A stretch of DNA of 64,000 nucleotides, from contig NZ_JAPFRD010000013.1 in the NCBI RefSeq assembly GCF_026183695.1, forward strand, positions 186,001 to 250,000, given 5' to 3'. Position 1 is the stretch's first letter. Every line of letters begins with the position of its first letter. Shown one piece after another: positions 27,760 through 38,238 of the stretch. This DNA is from Alteromonas aquimaris. GTDB lineage: Bacteria > Pseudomonadota > Gammaproteobacteria > Enterobacterales > Alteromonadaceae. The notes under the pieces were generated by a model that saw only the letters and a list, made by a program, of their open reading frames with translations, made no database searches and was not told where the DNA came from. The position numbers and the translations under genes are program-made.

Positions 27760-28413
27760 TTACTCTTTGTTTGCGGTTGTCTCGGGTATAGCTAATGCTC
27801 TCGCCATGGCCAGCACTAACTCAGCAGAGGGACGCACTTTATAATCGGGATTTACGTAACTTAGTTGCACTACACCTTTGGTGTCGACAAAAAACAGGCT
27901 GGGTGCGGGTAATACCGCCTTTCCCTGCGCATTCTCGGTCAACGAAATATTGTACCCTTTGTATTTATCTCGCGTTTCCTCATCAACGGTAAACCCGATA
28001 CCAAAGCCAGAGATAGCGGCTAAGTTTTCATCAGTCAACAATGTAACTGCCTGATTGGCGTCAAATTTTTGTTCTTGAAGCTGGGCAGGTGATTGCGGGG
28101 AAATCGCCAGGATCTGATAACCAAGCTGAACTAAGTCCGCTTCGATATCTTTAAGTTCAGCCAACTGTCGGTTGCAATAGGGGCACCAACCCCCTCGGTA
28201 AAACAATACAACGCTCGGCTTTTGCATAAAAAGCGCCTTTAAGCTAAACGGCGAGCCTTGCGCGTCTTTCACCATAATGTCTGGCACCGACATTCCATTT
28301 AACAACGGCCTGACATCCAGCGAATTTGAGGCGAACGGGGAGGTATTGGCACTTACTGGGTGCGTAATCATCAGTAACGCTGCTAGAAGCGCCAGTGCGT
28401 AGGTCTTAATCAT
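27760..28413 (-). CDS. exported AhpC/TSA-type thioredoxin-fold protein
   Basis: 217 aa with a signal peptide (about 1-22, ending HPVSA). The peroxiredoxin-like domain carries a CxxC motif in FYRGGWCPYCNRQL, so it resembles the redoxin/AhpC-TSA-like proteins more than a classical peroxiredoxin. Later features include AISPQSPAQLQEQKF and FFVDTKGVVQLSYVNPDY. Probably a periplasmic thiol-disulfide oxidoreductase or peroxidase. It interrupts the usual trmH-recG adjacency and is on the same strand. Reaction not determinable from sequence. Confidence 0.85.
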   Translation of the reverse strand: MIKTYALALLAALLMITHPVSANTSPFASNSLDVRPLLNGMSVPDIMVKDAQGSPFSLKALFMQKPSVVLFYRGGWCPYCNRQLAELKDIEADLVQLGYQILAISPQSPAQLQEQKFDANQAVTLLTDENLAAISGFGIGFTVDEETRDKYKGYNISLTENAQGKAVLPAPSLFFVDTKGVVQLSYVNPDYKVRPSAELVLAMARALAIPETTANKE

Positions 28414-28476
28414 ACATAATGTCTCAGTTAATGAAGATGACTATATGACCTGATCACATCACGTATTATTTCATTA

Positions 28477-29193
28477 TTATGACGATTCGTCGGCTTTTAA
28501 TGCTGCCATCGCTTTAGGTGACAATTGCATCTGTTGCCACCAGCTTTCATCAGCAGCGATTTGCCCGCTATCATCTATAGGAGGATAAGCGATGCCTTTT
28601 TGTTTGCACATTCGCGACAGGCGAGGATACCCCCCCTCAAATAGAAATTCCTGGCAGGCTTGTTCGCTAAGCTGTTGTTGATCATACATGCCCACGATAT
28701 CACGTTGTCGCTGCGCTTCATAAAGCACTAACGCAGCTGCCACCGATACGTTTAATGACTGTACCATCCCCAACATCGGGATGACGATATCTTGATCGGC
28801 CATGGCGATAGCTTCATCCGTCGCCCCATATTTTTCCTGTCCAAATAGGATAGCGGTAGGTTTGGTATAATCGATGGATCTAAAATCCACAGCCGTGTCG
28901 GAAAGGTGGGTAACCAATACTTGCATACCCTTACTTTTAAGGTGTGAGAGCGCATCACCAATCGTATCGTGATTTGATTGTCTGACCCATTGTTGACTAC
29001 CCATTGCCGTGCCACCCGGCAATTTGTATTTCTGTTCCCAAACGGTATGTACCCGGTGAATCCCCACAGCGTCACACGTACGCACTACGGCAGACACATT
29101 GTGGGGCTTATGAACATTTTCCAGACAAACGGTCAGGTCGGTCTGCCGTTTGGCTAACATGGTCCGAATACGCTGATAGCGTTCTGGTGACAT
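28477..29193 (-). CDS. trmH: tRNA Gm18 2'-O-methyltransferase TrmH
   Basis: 238-aa SPOUT-class enzyme that methylates the ribose of G18 in tRNA. The three family motifs are present: NVHKPHNVSAVVRTCDAVG, ILFGQEKYGATDEA and SLNVSVAAALVLYEAQRQR. The C-terminal extension typical of the spoT-linked TrmH is retained. It follows ridA on the minus strand with a 38-bp gap, matching the conserved spoT-trmH order. Confidence 0.95.
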   Translation of the reverse strand: MSPERYQRIRTMLAKRQTDLTVCLENVHKPHNVSAVVRTCDAVGIHRVHTVWEQKYKLPGGTAMGSQQWVRQSNHDTIGDALSHLKSKGMQVLVTHLSDTAVDFRSIDYTKPTAILFGQEKYGATDEAIAMADQDIVIPMLGMVQSLNVSVAAALVLYEAQRQRDIVGMYDQQQLSEQACQEFLFEGGYPRLSRMCKQKGIAYPPIDDSGQIAADESWWQQMQLSPKAMAALKADESS

Positions 29194-29231
29194 AATATCC
29201 TCAGGAATACAGCAGAGGTTGAACCCTATAC

Positions 29232-29618
29232 TTACTCAGGCAATTCCATTATGCCGTCGATTTCGATTTGCGCTGACTTGGGTAGCTGGGCAACACCTAT
29301 GGCGGCGCGAGCAGGATAAGGTTTGTTAAAATACTGGCTCATGATTTCGTTCACCTTTGCGAAGTGCCCCAAATCAAGTAAGTAAATATTCACTTTCACC
29401 AAATCATCCATTGAACCTCTAGCCGCGGTACACACCGCCTTAAGATTCTCGAATACCTGTTTAGCTTGGGCTTCAAAATCATCTGATACTAATTCCATGG
29501 TGTCAGGGTTAAGTGGAATTTGCCCAGAAAGATACACTGTAGTGCCTGCTTTCACAGCTTGACTGTACGTACCAATTGCTGCCGGAGCGCTGTCCGTTTG
29601 AATAATTGATTTAGCCAT
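29232..29618 (-). CDS. ridA: RidA-family enamine/imine deaminase
   Basis: 128 aa, RidA (YjgF/YER057c/UK114) family, which hydrolyses reactive enamines from amino-acid dehydratases. It begins [20 protein letters not shown] and carries the active-site Arg in [21 protein letters not shown]. Start placed at the ATG at 29618, which has AGGAAA upstream; a longer frame to 29723 would overlap the end of spoT. It lies 19 bp after the spoT stop, as often in gammaproteobacteria. Confidence 0.95.
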   Translation of the reverse strand: MAKSIIQTDSAPAAIGTYSQAVKAGTTVYLSGQIPLNPDTMELVSDDFEAQAKQVFENLKAVCTAARGSMDDLVKVNIYLLDLGHFAKVNEIMSQYFNKPYPARAAIGVAQLPKSAQIEIDGIMELPE

Positions 29619-29637
29619 AATGTTTCCTGTTGTAGTG

Positions 29638-31746
29638 TTAGTAACGAGACTGACTGTGGCGTGAAACTTTTTGCACTTCAGGCATGGTTCTGATCTTTCG
29701 CATAATGCGTGCAAGATGCACACGGTTATGGGTGGTCAGCTCGATATCGACAAAATAGATGTTACTTTCTTTTTCTTCTGTTTGTAGGCCAATCACATTG
29801 GAATCGCAACTTGAAATCATGTTGGTCAATGTAGCCAGTGTGCCTTGATGGTTATAAAGCTCTATACGACAAGCGGCTTTAAACTCGCCTTGAGGCTTAT
29901 CGTCCCATTGCATTGGCAGCACGCGTTGCGGCTCTTCGCGAGTCAGCTTACGAATGTTTTTACACCCTGTCTGATGGATTGTCATCCCGCGGCCAGGACT
30001 GAGCACGGCAATTATTTCATCATCGGGAATAGGATGACAGCAGCGCGAGTAATGCACTAACAGTCCTTCGGTTCCTTTGATTGCCACATTACCTTTGCGA
30101 TCGGGGATTTCCGCACTGTCGCCAATCAGGCGACGAGCCACAATGGCACTTAGTTCATTCCCTAGTCCAATATCCACCAGTAAATCGTCAAACGTGCGAT
30201 GTTTGGTCTCGGCCACCACTCGATCGATATCTTCTGGCGCGATATCCTCTAATTTCACCGAACCTAAAGCATGACGTAACAAGCGGTTTCCCATGTTCAC
30301 CGCTTCCTGTGAATGCTGCTTACGCAAATATTGCCTAATACGGGTACGCGCCCGTGCACTCACTACAAAGTTCAGCCAGTTTGCATTCGGTTTGGCTTTG
30401 GGAGAGGTAATGATCTCCACGGTTTGGCCGTTTTCTAGCGGTTTGCTCAGGCTATAATTACGTCGTTCGACTCTCACCCCTACACAGGTATTACCAATAT
30501 CCGAGTGCACCGCATAAGCAAAGTCGACTGCGGTAGCTCCCATCGGTAGTTCGATGATGCGGCCATCAGGAGTAAACACGTAAATTTCTTCGGGAAACAG
30601 GTCTGTTTTCACCGATTCAATAAATTCGAATGAGGTACTGGCACTTTGCTGTAATTCCAGCAAGGTTTGCATCCACTTTCTGGCCCGCAACTGTGCCGTG
30701 GTATCACTCTCGCCTGGTGATTTATAAAGCCAATGTGCCGCCACCCCTTTATCCGCCATCTGATCCATGGCCCGAGTACGAATTTGCACTTCCACCGGGA
30801 TCCCATGTGGACCCACAAGTGAAGTATGCAAAGACTGGTAGCCATTGGTTCTGGGTATAGCGATATAATCTTTGAAGCGGTTTTCAATTGGCTTGTAAAG
30901 GCTATGCATAGCACCCAGTGAGCGGTAACAGTTATCTACCGACTCCACCAAAATCCTGAAGGCATAGATGTCCATCACCTCATTAAACATCAGTTCTTTA
31001 TTCTTCATCTTGCGATAAATCGAATACAGATGTTTTTCGCGGCCAATCACTTCGCCTTCGATCTGGTGTTCACGCAAGCGTGTAGATAGTTCCTGGCGAA
31101 TATTATCGATGATTTCTTTACGATTGCCCCGAGCCTGCTTAACCGCCGATTTAAGGGCGCGATGCCGCATCGGGTACATGGCTTGAAAACCTAAGTCTTC
31201 AAGCTCATTTTTAATGTCATGAATACCCAGGCGATGGGCGATTGGGGCGTATATTTCTAACGTTTCCAGCGCGATGCGGCGACGTTTGACAGGCCGTAAG
31301 GAGCCCAGCGTGCGCATATTGTGAGTACGATCGGCAAGTTTAATCAGGATGACCCGAATATCCTGTACCATCGCCATCATCATCTTGCGAAAATTTTCAG
31401 CCTGCGCTTCCTGTTTGGTACTGAACTCGATTTTATCGAGTTTACTTACCCCTTCCACCAGTTCAGCAACGGTCTGTCCAAAATTGCTGGATAAGTCCTC
31501 AAAACTGTAATGTGTATCCTCGATGACATCATGCAGTAATGCCGCCATTAAGGTTTCATGGTCAAGATGCATATCAGCGAGAATACCGGCTACAGCGACC
31601 GGGTGGGTGATATAAGGATCGCCGCTGGAGCGCATTTGACCGTCGTGGGCATCTTTTGCCAAAGCAAAAGCTTTCTGCACCAGTAATACGCGCTCTGGTG
31701 AAAGGTATTCCGAAAGCTTTTGTTTTAGCCCTTCAAATAAGTACAC
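29638..31746 (-). CDS. spoT: bifunctional (p)ppGpp synthase/hydrolase SpoT
   Basis: 702-aa SpoT, which controls the stringent-response alarmone. Domains in order: HD hydrolase (about 20-190, with [10 protein letters not shown]), nucleotidyltransferase synthetase (about 240-350, [20 protein letters not shown]), TGS (about 385-445), helical/zinc-finger-like region (CCHPIPDDE) and a C-terminal ACT domain (about 625-700). All domains look intact. On the minus strand it lies downstream of rpoZ but is separated by a strong hairpin (31820-31847), so expression may be partly independent of gmk-rpoZ. Confidence 0.97.
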   Translation of the reverse strand: MYLFEGLKQKLSEYLSPERVLLVQKAFALAKDAHDGQMRSSGDPYITHPVAVAGILADMHLDHETLMAALLHDVIEDTHYSFEDLSSNFGQTVAELVEGVSKLDKIEFSTKQEAQAENFRKMMMAMVQDIRVILIKLADRTHNMRTLGSLRPVKRRRIALETLEIYAPIAHRLGIHDIKNELEDLGFQAMYPMRHRALKSAVKQARGNRKEIIDNIRQELSTRLREHQIEGEVIGREKHLYSIYRKMKNKELMFNEVMDIYAFRILVESVDNCYRSLGAMHSLYKPIENRFKDYIAIPRTNGYQSLHTSLVGPHGIPVEVQIRTRAMDQMADKGVAAHWLYKSPGESDTTAQLRARKWMQTLLELQQSASTSFEFIESVKTDLFPEEIYVFTPDGRIIELPMGATAVDFAYAVHSDIGNTCVGVRVERRNYSLSKPLENGQTVEIITSPKAKPNANWLNFVVSARARTRIRQYLRKQHSQEAVNMGNRLLRHALGSVKLEDIAPEDIDRVVAETKHRTFDDLLVDIGLGNELSAIVARRLIGDSAEIPDRKGNVAIKGTEGLLVHYSRCCHPIPDDEIIAVLSPGRGMTIHQTGCKNIRKLTREEPQRVLPMQWDDKPQGEFKAACRIELYNHQGTLATLTNMISSCDSNVIGLQTEEKESNIYFVDIELTTHNRVHLARIMRKIRTMPEVQKVSRHSQSRY

Positions 31747-31819
31747 AGAACTGAGATTTCCGTTATTGAATGCAACTAATTAAAGGATACGAGTAAAAAG
31801 TGGTTCTGCCAATGCTAAA

Positions 31820-31847
31820 ACGCCAGTGAATAACATTTCACTGGCGT
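31820..31847 (-). terminator. strong hairpin between rpoZ and spoT
   Basis: 11-bp perfect inverted repeat, ACGCCAGTGAA (31820-31830), loop TAACAT, TTCACTGGCGT (31837-31847). On the minus strand it is followed by TTTAGC, a modest U-tract. It lies 27 nt past the rpoZ stop and 74 nt before the spoT start, so it may terminate or attenuate read-through into spoT. Confidence 0.6.
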
Positions 31848-31873
31848 ACACGATTGACCGTTAACTACGGTGC

Positions 31874-32146
31874 TTACTGCTCAGAAAGAATATTTGCCAC
31901 CGATGCAAATTCGGCTCTTTCCTGCTGTTCCTGATCACGCATTTCGTCTTCTTCCAATGTTTTGGTAGTGACGTAGCCCGCTTCAATTTCGCGTAAAGCA
32001 GTAACGGTAGGCTTGTCGTTTGCCACTTCTACCATTGGATCTTTACCCTCTGTCGCTAATTGACGAGCACGGCGTGCAGCGACCAAAACCAGGTCAAAAC
32101 GGTTGCCAATTTTGTCTACGGCATCTTCTACGGTTACGCGAGCCAT
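31874..32146 (-). CDS. rpoZ: RNA polymerase omega subunit
   Basis: 90-aa omega subunit that assists beta-prime folding and assembly of RNA polymerase. Begins [20 protein letters not shown] with the conserved [15 protein letters not shown] helix. Length is normal. It follows gmk on the minus strand with about 100 bp between, and precedes spoT, the usual order. Confidence 0.97.
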   Translation of the reverse strand: MARVTVEDAVDKIGNRFDLVLVAARRARQLATEGKDPMVEVANDKPTVTALREIEAGYVTTKTLEEDEMRDQEQQERAEFASVANILSEQ

Positions 32147-32249
32147 GTATATCTCCGAAATTGATTAGTGCGAATATAAAAAACGGCCGCACAGTATACA
32201 CGGGTTACGTGCCAAGGTGTAGCCCTATTTTTGTACAACGATTGACCCT

Positions 32250-32897
32250 TTAAGATTGCTGGCTGCCCACTAATTGGCTAAGCAAATTCACATTACGTAA
32301 AGCCTGTTTGGGAGTGCGCAAACGTTGCGCGCAAACCAATGCTTCCAGTTCAGCTAAAGCGGTGGAAAAGTCATCGTTAATTAATACGTAATCGAATTCA
32401 CCAAAGTGGGACATTTCTGCCACAGCTTCATTCATGCGGCTGTCGATCACGTCATCAGCATCCTGACCACGTTTACTTAAACGCTCGCGTAAGGTTTCAA
32501 TAGAAGGCGGTAAAATAAATATACTGCAGGTATCAGGCAAAATTTTCTTAACCTGACGGGCCCCCTGCCAGTCAATATCAAGAAATACATCTACCCCTCG
32601 ATGTAAGGTCTGCTCTATCGTTACTCTTGAGGTACCGTAGTAGTTACCAAATACTTCGGCATACTCAAAAAATACCCCTTGCTCTATTAACGTTTCGAAC
32701 TGGTCACGGCTAACAAAATGATAATGAACCCCGTCGACTTCCCCAGGGCGAGGCTTCCTGGTGGTATGAGAAACCGAAACTTGCAATGGGTAGTCTGGAC
32801 AATCATCATGTTTTTCTAATAGCGCTTTGATAAGGCTGGATTTTCCGGCGCCAGAAGGCGCTGCAAGAATAAACAAATTGCCAAGTAATGATGCCAT
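32250..32897 (-). CDS. gmk: guanylate kinase
   Basis: 215-aa cytoplasmic enzyme that phosphorylates GMP to GDP with ATP. P-loop [10 protein letters not shown] near the N-terminus; the GMP-binding region includes [21 protein letters not shown]. The LID segment RLSKRGQD is in place. It is the first gene of the gmk-rpoZ block and divergent from the esterase gene; the 150-bp gap should hold both promoters. Confidence 0.97.
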   Translation of the reverse strand: MASLLGNLFILAAPSGAGKSSLIKALLEKHDDCPDYPLQVSVSHTTRKPRPGEVDGVHYHFVSRDQFETLIEQGVFFEYAEVFGNYYGTSRVTIEQTLHRGVDVFLDIDWQGARQVKKILPDTCSIFILPPSIETLRERLSKRGQDADDVIDSRMNEAVAEMSHFGEFDYVLINDDFSTALAELEALVCAQRLRTPKQALRNVNLLSQLVGSQQS

Positions 32898-33046
32898 ATT
32901 CAGTACAACAGTGTTATCTAGTAGTGGTGATTTTCAAAAGCAATGGTAGCATAACCTGCTATAAAGCCGTAATTATTTACTTTTTACTGTTTAACGCTTT
33001 TTGCTTACATCCGAGCATTTAAATTTTACCGAATAGGAATGATGAT

Positions 33047-33724
33047 ATGCCTGACTCTTTACTCCCTTATGTTGAGGTTAATCCTGCACAGGAAGCCGAT
33101 GCCTGCGTGATCTGGATGCATGGCTTAGGGGATTCAGGGCACGGCTTTGCCCCCATCGTCTCCCAATTAGCTTTACCGCAAAACCACCGTATTCGCTTTA
33201 TTTTTCCGCACGCTCCAGAACGTCCGGTTACCATCAATGGAGGTATGCGCATGCGTGCCTGGTACGACATAAAGTCAATGGACTTTAATAGTCGTGCCGA
33301 TGTCAGTGGCGTTTTCGAATCTGCGTCGCAAGTACGGCAGTTAATACAGGATGAGATTGCGAACGGTATTCCCGCGCAACGCATTTTGTTGGCTGGCTTT
33401 TCTCAAGGGGGGGTTATCGCTTTACATGAAGGCCTTCGCTTTGACCAGCGTCTGGCGGGTATTATGGCGCTATCAACATATATGTGTGAGCCAGAGAAAT
33501 TAGCGGCCCAAGCCCATACTGCCAACACATCTACGCCCATTTTTGTTGCACATGGTGAGCAGGATGAAGTCGTTCCGGCTTTCTTAGGGAACGCTGCGTA
33601 TAAAGTACTCAAAGAGAATGGCTATAATTGCACGTGGCATACCTATACGATGCAACATAATGTGTGTCTGGCAGAGATAAATGATATTTCTGCATTTATT
33701 AGCCGCGTGTTACCGCTTCAATAG
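33047..33724 (+). CDS. phospholipase/carboxylesterase (alpha/beta hydrolase)
   Basis: 225-aa alpha/beta hydrolase of the carboxylesterase/acyl-protein thioesterase-like family. The early motif is IWMHGLGDSGHGF (oxyanion region). The nucleophile Ser is in GFSQGGVIALH, the acid Asp in AHGEQDEVVP, and the catalytic His in the late MQHNVCLAEI segment. There is no signal peptide, so it is cytoplasmic. It lies 39 bp upstream of hemC on the same strand and may be transcribed with the hem operon. Physiological ester is unknown. Confidence 0.88.
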   Translation: MPDSLLPYVEVNPAQEADACVIWMHGLGDSGHGFAPIVSQLALPQNHRIRFIFPHAPERPVTINGGMRMRAWYDIKSMDFNSRADVSGVFESASQVRQLIQDEIANGIPAQRILLAGFSQGGVIALHEGLRFDQRLAGIMALSTYMCEPEKLAAQAHTANTSTPIFVAHGEQDEVVPAFLGNAAYKVLKENGYNCTWHTYTMQHNVCLAEINDISAFISRVLPLQ

Positions 33725-33763
33725 TTCACCATTTGAACCTTAAAAACTGAATCAGAGAATTTC

Positions 33764-34699
33764 ATGTCCACTACCGCTTGTTCCCGTCCCATCCGCATTG
33801 CTACACGTAAAAGTGCATTGGCGTTATGGCAGGCAAACTTTGTCAAAAGCCAGCTTGCACATCATTATCCGAACCTTCCCGTTGAGCTGGTACCGATGAG
33901 TACACAAGGGGATAAAATTCTGGATACCCCGCTGGCAAAAATTGGTGGAAAAGGCTTGTTTATAAAAGAGCTCGAAATTGCCATGTTAGAAGGGCGTGCG
34001 GATATTGCCGTTCATTCTATGAAAGACGTGCCTGTTGCCTTCCCTGAAGAATTCGGACTATATGCTATTTGTGAACGTGAAAACCCGTTTGACGCGTTCG
34101 TTTCGAATCAATATGAAAACATCGACGCGCTTCCACAGGGTGCCATGGTGGGTACGTCCAGTTTACGACGCCAATGTCAAATTCGCCGCTACCGCCCCGA
34201 TCTTGTTATTCGTGATTTACGTGGCAATGTTAATACCCGCTTGGCGAAACTGGATGATGGCCAGTACGATGCTATTATCCTCGCCTGCGCTGGATTAATT
34301 AGGCTTGATATGGAACACCGCATCACCCAACCGCTCCCCGCCGACATCTCGCTGCCGGCAGTGGGGCAAGGGGCGGTAGGCATTGAATGCCGTAATGATG
34401 ATGATGAGCTCATTCAACTGTTGAGTAGATTAAATCACCCCATTACCGCAACGCGTGTTCGCGCTGAACGCGCAATGAATACACGGCTGGAAGGAGGCTG
34501 CCAAGTTCCTATCGGTAGCTATGCCACTATCGATGAGGACTCACTTACCATTACAGGAATGGTAGGCAAGCCAGATGGCACAGAACTTCTCTTCGCCAGT
34601 GCTACGGGCAGTACATCCCGCGCTGAAGAACTGGGTACGGAAGTAGCCGATGCTTTGCTTGAGCAGGGCGCAGCTAAAATTCTCGCCTCCTTAAGTTAA
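33764..34699 (+). CDS. hemC: porphobilinogen deaminase (hydroxymethylbilane synthase)
   Basis: 311-aa enzyme joining four porphobilinogens into hydroxymethylbilane in tetrapyrrole synthesis. Dipyrromethane cofactor is attached to Cys246 in [10 protein letters not shown]. The catalytic Asp is D88 in HSMKDVP, and cofactor-binding arginines lie in [16 protein letters not shown]. First gene of a tight hemC-hemD-hemX-hemY operon (2 nt to hemD). Confidence 0.97.
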   Translation: MSTTACSRPIRIATRKSALALWQANFVKSQLAHHYPNLPVELVPMSTQGDKILDTPLAKIGGKGLFIKELEIAMLEGRADIAVHSMKDVPVAFPEEFGLYAICERENPFDAFVSNQYENIDALPQGAMVGTSSLRRQCQIRRYRPDLVIRDLRGNVNTRLAKLDDGQYDAIILACAGLIRLDMEHRITQPLPADISLPAVGQGAVGIECRNDDDELIQLLSRLNHPITATRVRAERAMNTRLEGGCQVPIGSYATIDEDSLTITGMVGKPDGTELLFASATGSTSRAEELGTEVADALLEQGAAKILASLS

Positions 34700-34701
34700 C
34701 A

Positions 34702-35418
34702 ATGTATTTGCTCACCCGTCCGCGCCCCAAGCTATCCGCGAGTTGCGAGCAATTTAAATCCCATGGGATTAGGGTGACGGGTATCGCCACCGTCGACATT
34801 GAAGTATTGGCACTTTCGAGTGCGCACAAGCACATTATTTCTGCACTTAACAGCAACGACTGGTTGATAGTCACCAGCGTCTTTGCTGCCAAAGTGCTGA
34901 CTGAATCGTTCTCTAAGCAAACAGTCAATGCGCGCTGCGCAGCGATTGGTTCAACTACCGCGAGCTTACTTCTCGAACACGGATTCGATGTCATTACTCC
35001 AACTGAAGCGACTTCAGAAGGAATAATGAGCATGCTCACAATGAATAATGCAAAAAATTGTCATGCGGTTATTATTAAGGGTGAAGGTGGCAGAGGGTAT
35101 CTTGCTGATAGACTGGCTAAAATTGGTGTCGACACGCATGAAATGGCGGTTTATCGAAGAATTCCGCTTTCCCCCCCTGAAGAATCAAACCAATGGCAAT
35201 GGACTGACGTAAAAGGCATTATTACTACGAGTGTAGAAATGGCAACTCCATTATTTACACATTATGCTTCAGATAAGTTAACCAGTGTTCCCTGGTTAAC
35301 CGTAAGCCAACGAATAGCTGACACTTTGCGTGCTTATGGCGTTAAGTCAGTTGGTATTGCCGAAGGCGCAAACGATACAGCGCTTATTAAATGGGTACAA
35401 GAAAACTGGGAGTCCTGA
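34702..35418 (+). CDS. hemD: uroporphyrinogen-III synthase
   Basis: 238-aa enzyme that cyclises hydroxymethylbilane with inversion of ring D. Sequence is divergent, as usual for HemD, but position between hemC and hemX and the segments MYLLTRPRP, SVFAAKVL, KGEGGRGYLADRL and ITTSVEMATPLF support it. Length is normal. The stop overlaps the start of hemX (TGATG). Confidence 0.92.
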   Translation: MYLLTRPRPKLSASCEQFKSHGIRVTGIATVDIEVLALSSAHKHIISALNSNDWLIVTSVFAAKVLTESFSKQTVNARCAAIGSTTASLLLEHGFDVITPTEATSEGIMSMLTMNNAKNCHAVIIKGEGGRGYLADRLAKIGVDTHEMAVYRRIPLSPPEESNQWQWTDVKGIITTSVEMATPLFTHYASDKLTSVPWLTVSQRIADTLRAYGVKSVGIAEGANDTALIKWVQENWES

Positions 35419-36611
35419 TGGCAGATAACAAAGACAATAACAAGGAAGCGTCGGCATTACCGGCTATCGAAGGCGAGGTTACCGATACACGCGAAACCCA
35501 TTCTTCTGTTACTCCCAACAAAAAAGTAGATTCAGCTAGCACACCCAAACCACGCTCGCGTGCTCTACTTTGGGTAATGATATTTATTTGCTTGCTGGGC
35601 ATTGTTGGGATGGGCGCAGCGGGTTATTGGTTTATCTATAATAAACAAAATAATAATGAAGAGTTAGTCAACACACAGGCCAAATTATTACAAGAGCAAG
35701 ACAGCCAACGCGCGCGGCTGGAACAACTCAACCAGGCAAACGCTGCTCTGCAGCAACAGCTGCGAGAATTAGAGCAAGGTCGTCAGCAATTGGGCAAGGC
35801 GGTTAACGACCTCAGTGATACCACTCGCACTATGCAGCAACAAACTGAATCTGCATTGCGCCAGTTACGTGATCTTGAAGGCAAACGCCCTTCAGACTGG
35901 TTGATTGCAGAAGCGGATTACTTGGTACGCATGGCCGGGCGAAAAGTCTGGCTGGAGCGAGACATTCGCACGGCTGTTATGCTGCTAGTCAATGCTGACA
36001 AACGCTTACAATCGCTGTCAGACCCTTCAGTTTTGCCTGTGCGCGCTCTTATTGCAGAAGATATTCAAACATTACAGCAAGTGAATCCGGTGTCGAGCAC
36101 ATCGGTAGCCCTGGCGATTTCTGGCTTACTTCCGCAAATAGATAAATTACCGCTGGATACTTTTGACCGTCCCATTGACCCGACTCAAGAGCAGGTATCG
36201 GATTCAGTCGATGACTGGAAAGCGAACATCAGGCGGGTATGGCGCTCGCTAGTTGATGACTTCGTTAGCGTTAAGCGCACTGATAAACCGGTAGAACCCA
36301 TGATGAGCGAGCAGCAACAATGGTTGAACCGGGAACAATTAAAACTGGCTCTGATGCAGGCCCAGTCGGCTGCGATGGGTTCAGAACAAACCCTGTACGA
36401 GCAATCTCTCAGCAATGCAATGACGCTACTCAAACAGAAGTTCGATACCCAGGATAGTAAAGTCGTTGGCATGGTCAGCGGCATTGAAAACCTGCAAGAT
36501 ACTAATGTGAGCAAGGAACTTCCTAGTAAACTTGCTGCGCAGGCCCCATTAGAAAGCTTGCTCGAACAGCGCGTGAAAAATGCGTTCAGTCAGGGAGATA
36601 ATGCGATATGA
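35418..36611 (+). CDS. hemX: HemX-family membrane protein
   Basis: 397 aa. Short acidic/Ser-Thr-rich cytoplasmic N-terminus, one membrane helix at about 50-74, a coiled-coil rich in Gln/Glu (about 80-150) and a periplasmic helical domain (PSDWLIAEADYLVRMAGRKVWLE). Often labelled uroporphyrin-III C-methyltransferase, but no SAM-binding methylase motifs are seen, so that name is misleading. Start taken at the ATG at 35418, which overlaps the hemD stop; a frame to 35391 would run further into hemD. The stop overlaps hemY (ATGA). Confidence 0.93.
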   Translation: MADNKDNNKEASALPAIEGEVTDTRETHSSVTPNKKVDSASTPKPRSRALLWVMIFICLLGIVGMGAAGYWFIYNKQNNNEELVNTQAKLLQEQDSQRARLEQLNQANAALQQQLRELEQGRQQLGKAVNDLSDTTRTMQQQTESALRQLRDLEGKRPSDWLIAEADYLVRMAGRKVWLERDIRTAVMLLVNADKRLQSLSDPSVLPVRALIAEDIQTLQQVNPVSSTSVALAISGLLPQIDKLPLDTFDRPIDPTQEQVSDSVDDWKANIRRVWRSLVDDFVSVKRTDKPVEPMMSEQQQWLNREQLKLALMQAQSAAMGSEQTLYEQSLSNAMTLLKQKFDTQDSKVVGMVSGIENLQDTNVSKELPSKLAAQAPLESLLEQRVKNAFSQGDNAI

Positions 36612-37777
36612 AATGGCTAATCATCGCTGGCGTATCTATTTGTTTATTGCTCGCAGCCATGATTGTGGCGCCGGAAGTCATAGGAGATAAGGGCTACGTC
36701 CTTATCGCGATGGGCACGCTAACGGTTGAAATGACCGTGATAAGTTTATGCATCAGCCTGATCGTAGCGGCAGTACTACTTTATATTCTACGTTACCTCT
36801 TTAACCGTATCTGGAGTGTATTGCGAGGTTCGCATCACTGGTTTGGCTCTTGGGGTAGACGTAAACGTCAACGAGCATTTTATCGGGGATTCCATGCGTT
36901 GGCAGAAGGGGAATTAAAAGAAGCCAAAGCGTCTTTTAATAACACTACTGAGGGAGACTTTGATGGCGTCAATTATCTAGCCGCTGCCCAGGTAGCTCGC
37001 CATTTAGACGAAAAAGAGCGCATGCGCGGGTTGCTGGAACAGGCGAGCGAATACCGACACGCCAGATTGGCCGCGGAGTTAGTGCTTACCCGTTTGGATT
37101 TGGAAGAAGGGAAGGATGAAAGTGCGCTGAAGCGACTGGAAGGGCTTGAACCAAAACACGCCAAACATCCGCAAGTAATAAAGCTTAAAACCGAGGCATT
37201 AGCTCGCTTAGGCCACTGGCAGGAACTTCAGACCCAGTTACCGCACTGGAAACCTGTTCTGAAAGATGACTATGTGGTGTGGGCTCAGCAAATAGCGAAA
37301 GGCAAGTTCGCTGAAATTGCCAGCAAGCACGGCGCCACAGAGCTTAAATCCCACTGGGAAACTCTGCCTCGCAAACTGCGTAACGACGACGCCTATCGCT
37401 GTGCCTATGTACGTCAATTGCTAGAGCAGGGCATGCATCAAGATGCACAAGCACGCCTGGTTGAATGGCAACAAAAAGGCCCGAACAAGTTTTTATTCCC
37501 TTTGATGAAAGAGCTTTACCTGCCCAATCCTTCTGCTTCGGTGAAGTTGCTTGAAGAATGGATCAAGCAGGATGACACTAACGCCAGTTATTATTCCACA
37601 TTAGGACATATCGCTTATAATGCAGGCGATGACGTATTAGCTGAAAAAGCGCTGATGAAGTCAGTGAAGCTATCAGAAAACAAAGAAGACTTACTAATGC
37701 TGGCAAAAATAAGTGAGCGAAGAGATGACAAGGTGCAGGCATTGTCGCTGTATAAACAGAGTTTTTCGGTAAATTAA
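36608..37777 (+). CDS. hemY: HemY-family TPR membrane protein
   Basis: 389 aa, gammaproteobacterial HemY. Two membrane helices lie near 1-20 and 40-62, then a loop with basic residues (RRKRQRAFYRG) and TPR-like helical repeats to the end (SYYSTLGHIAYNAGDDVLAEKAL). This HemY is unrelated to the protoporphyrinogen oxidase of the same name; function unclear, possibly tied to protoporphyrin or the hem operon. Last gene of the operon, followed by a terminator at 37838-37864. Confidence 0.95.
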   Translation: MKWLIIAGVSICLLLAAMIVAPEVIGDKGYVLIAMGTLTVEMTVISLCISLIVAAVLLYILRYLFNRIWSVLRGSHHWFGSWGRRKRQRAFYRGFHALAEGELKEAKASFNNTTEGDFDGVNYLAAAQVARHLDEKERMRGLLEQASEYRHARLAAELVLTRLDLEEGKDESALKRLEGLEPKHAKHPQVIKLKTEALARLGHWQELQTQLPHWKPVLKDDYVVWAQQIAKGKFAEIASKHGATELKSHWETLPRKLRNDDAYRCAYVRQLLEQGMHQDAQARLVEWQQKGPNKFLFPLMKELYLPNPSASVKLLEEWIKQDDTNASYYSTLGHIAYNAGDDVLAEKALMKSVKLSENKEDLLMLAKISERRDDKVQALSLYKQSFSVN

Positions 37778-37837
37778 GTCAGTCTGCCCCCAGATTTAAA
37801 AAAGCGCAGCAGGGCTAGGAAATAAAATTATGAAATG

Positions 37838-37864
37838 AAAAGCCTGAGGTATCATCAGGCTTTT
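37838..37864. terminator. bidirectional terminator between hemY and the convergent gene
   Basis: 10-bp perfect stem AAAAGCCTGA, loop GGTATCA, TCAGGCTTTT. It lies between the stops of hemY (plus) and the 118-aa exported protein gene (minus) and has A/T runs on both sides, so it can serve both. Confidence 0.85.
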
Positions 37865-37881
37865 CAAGCATCGAAGAAAGG

Positions 37882-38238
37882 CTAATTCGATCTTTCTTTT
37901 TTAGCCATTCTTAGCTTTTCAATCTGTTGTGGAGATAGTTTGATGATACTGCCGGGGTATGGTCTGTTTTGAGGATAATCCCAATCATCGGGTGTCACTG
38001 ACGCGGCAAATTCATTAAATGCCTTACATGTTTTTCGACTGGGCTTCTTTTCCAACCGTTTGGCATAGGCTTTTAAGTATCGTGGTTCCACGTTCTCACT
38101 CTTTAACAAGCAGTATGTTTCCGTTGAAAACTCGGTGGTATCCCAGTCAATTTCTGCGTGGTTGTGAGCGAAAGTAACACTTGAAAAAAGCATTGTTACG
38201 CCGGCGGTCAAACCTAATTTACTCAATTTATTCATCAT
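37882..38238 (-). CDS. small exported protein of unknown function
   Basis: 118 aa with a signal peptide (about 1-24, cleavage near SVTFA-HN). The mature part is about 94 residues, with two Cys (TYCLLKSENVEPR and RKTCKAFNEF) that could form a disulfide, and a basic C-terminus. No family recognised. It stands alone, convergent with the hem operon, and shares its terminator. Periplasmic location is inferred. Confidence 0.7.
   Translation of the reverse strand: MMNKLSKLGLTAGVTMLFSSVTFAHNHAEIDWDTTEFSTETYCLLKSENVEPRYLKAYAKRLEKKPSRKTCKAFNEFAASVTPDDWDYPQNRPYPGSIIKLSPQQIEKLRMAKKERSN

Noticed and set aside
35391..35417. longer hemX start
   Set aside because: Would extend into hemD; the ATG at 35418 overlaps the hemD stop in a typical coupled manner.
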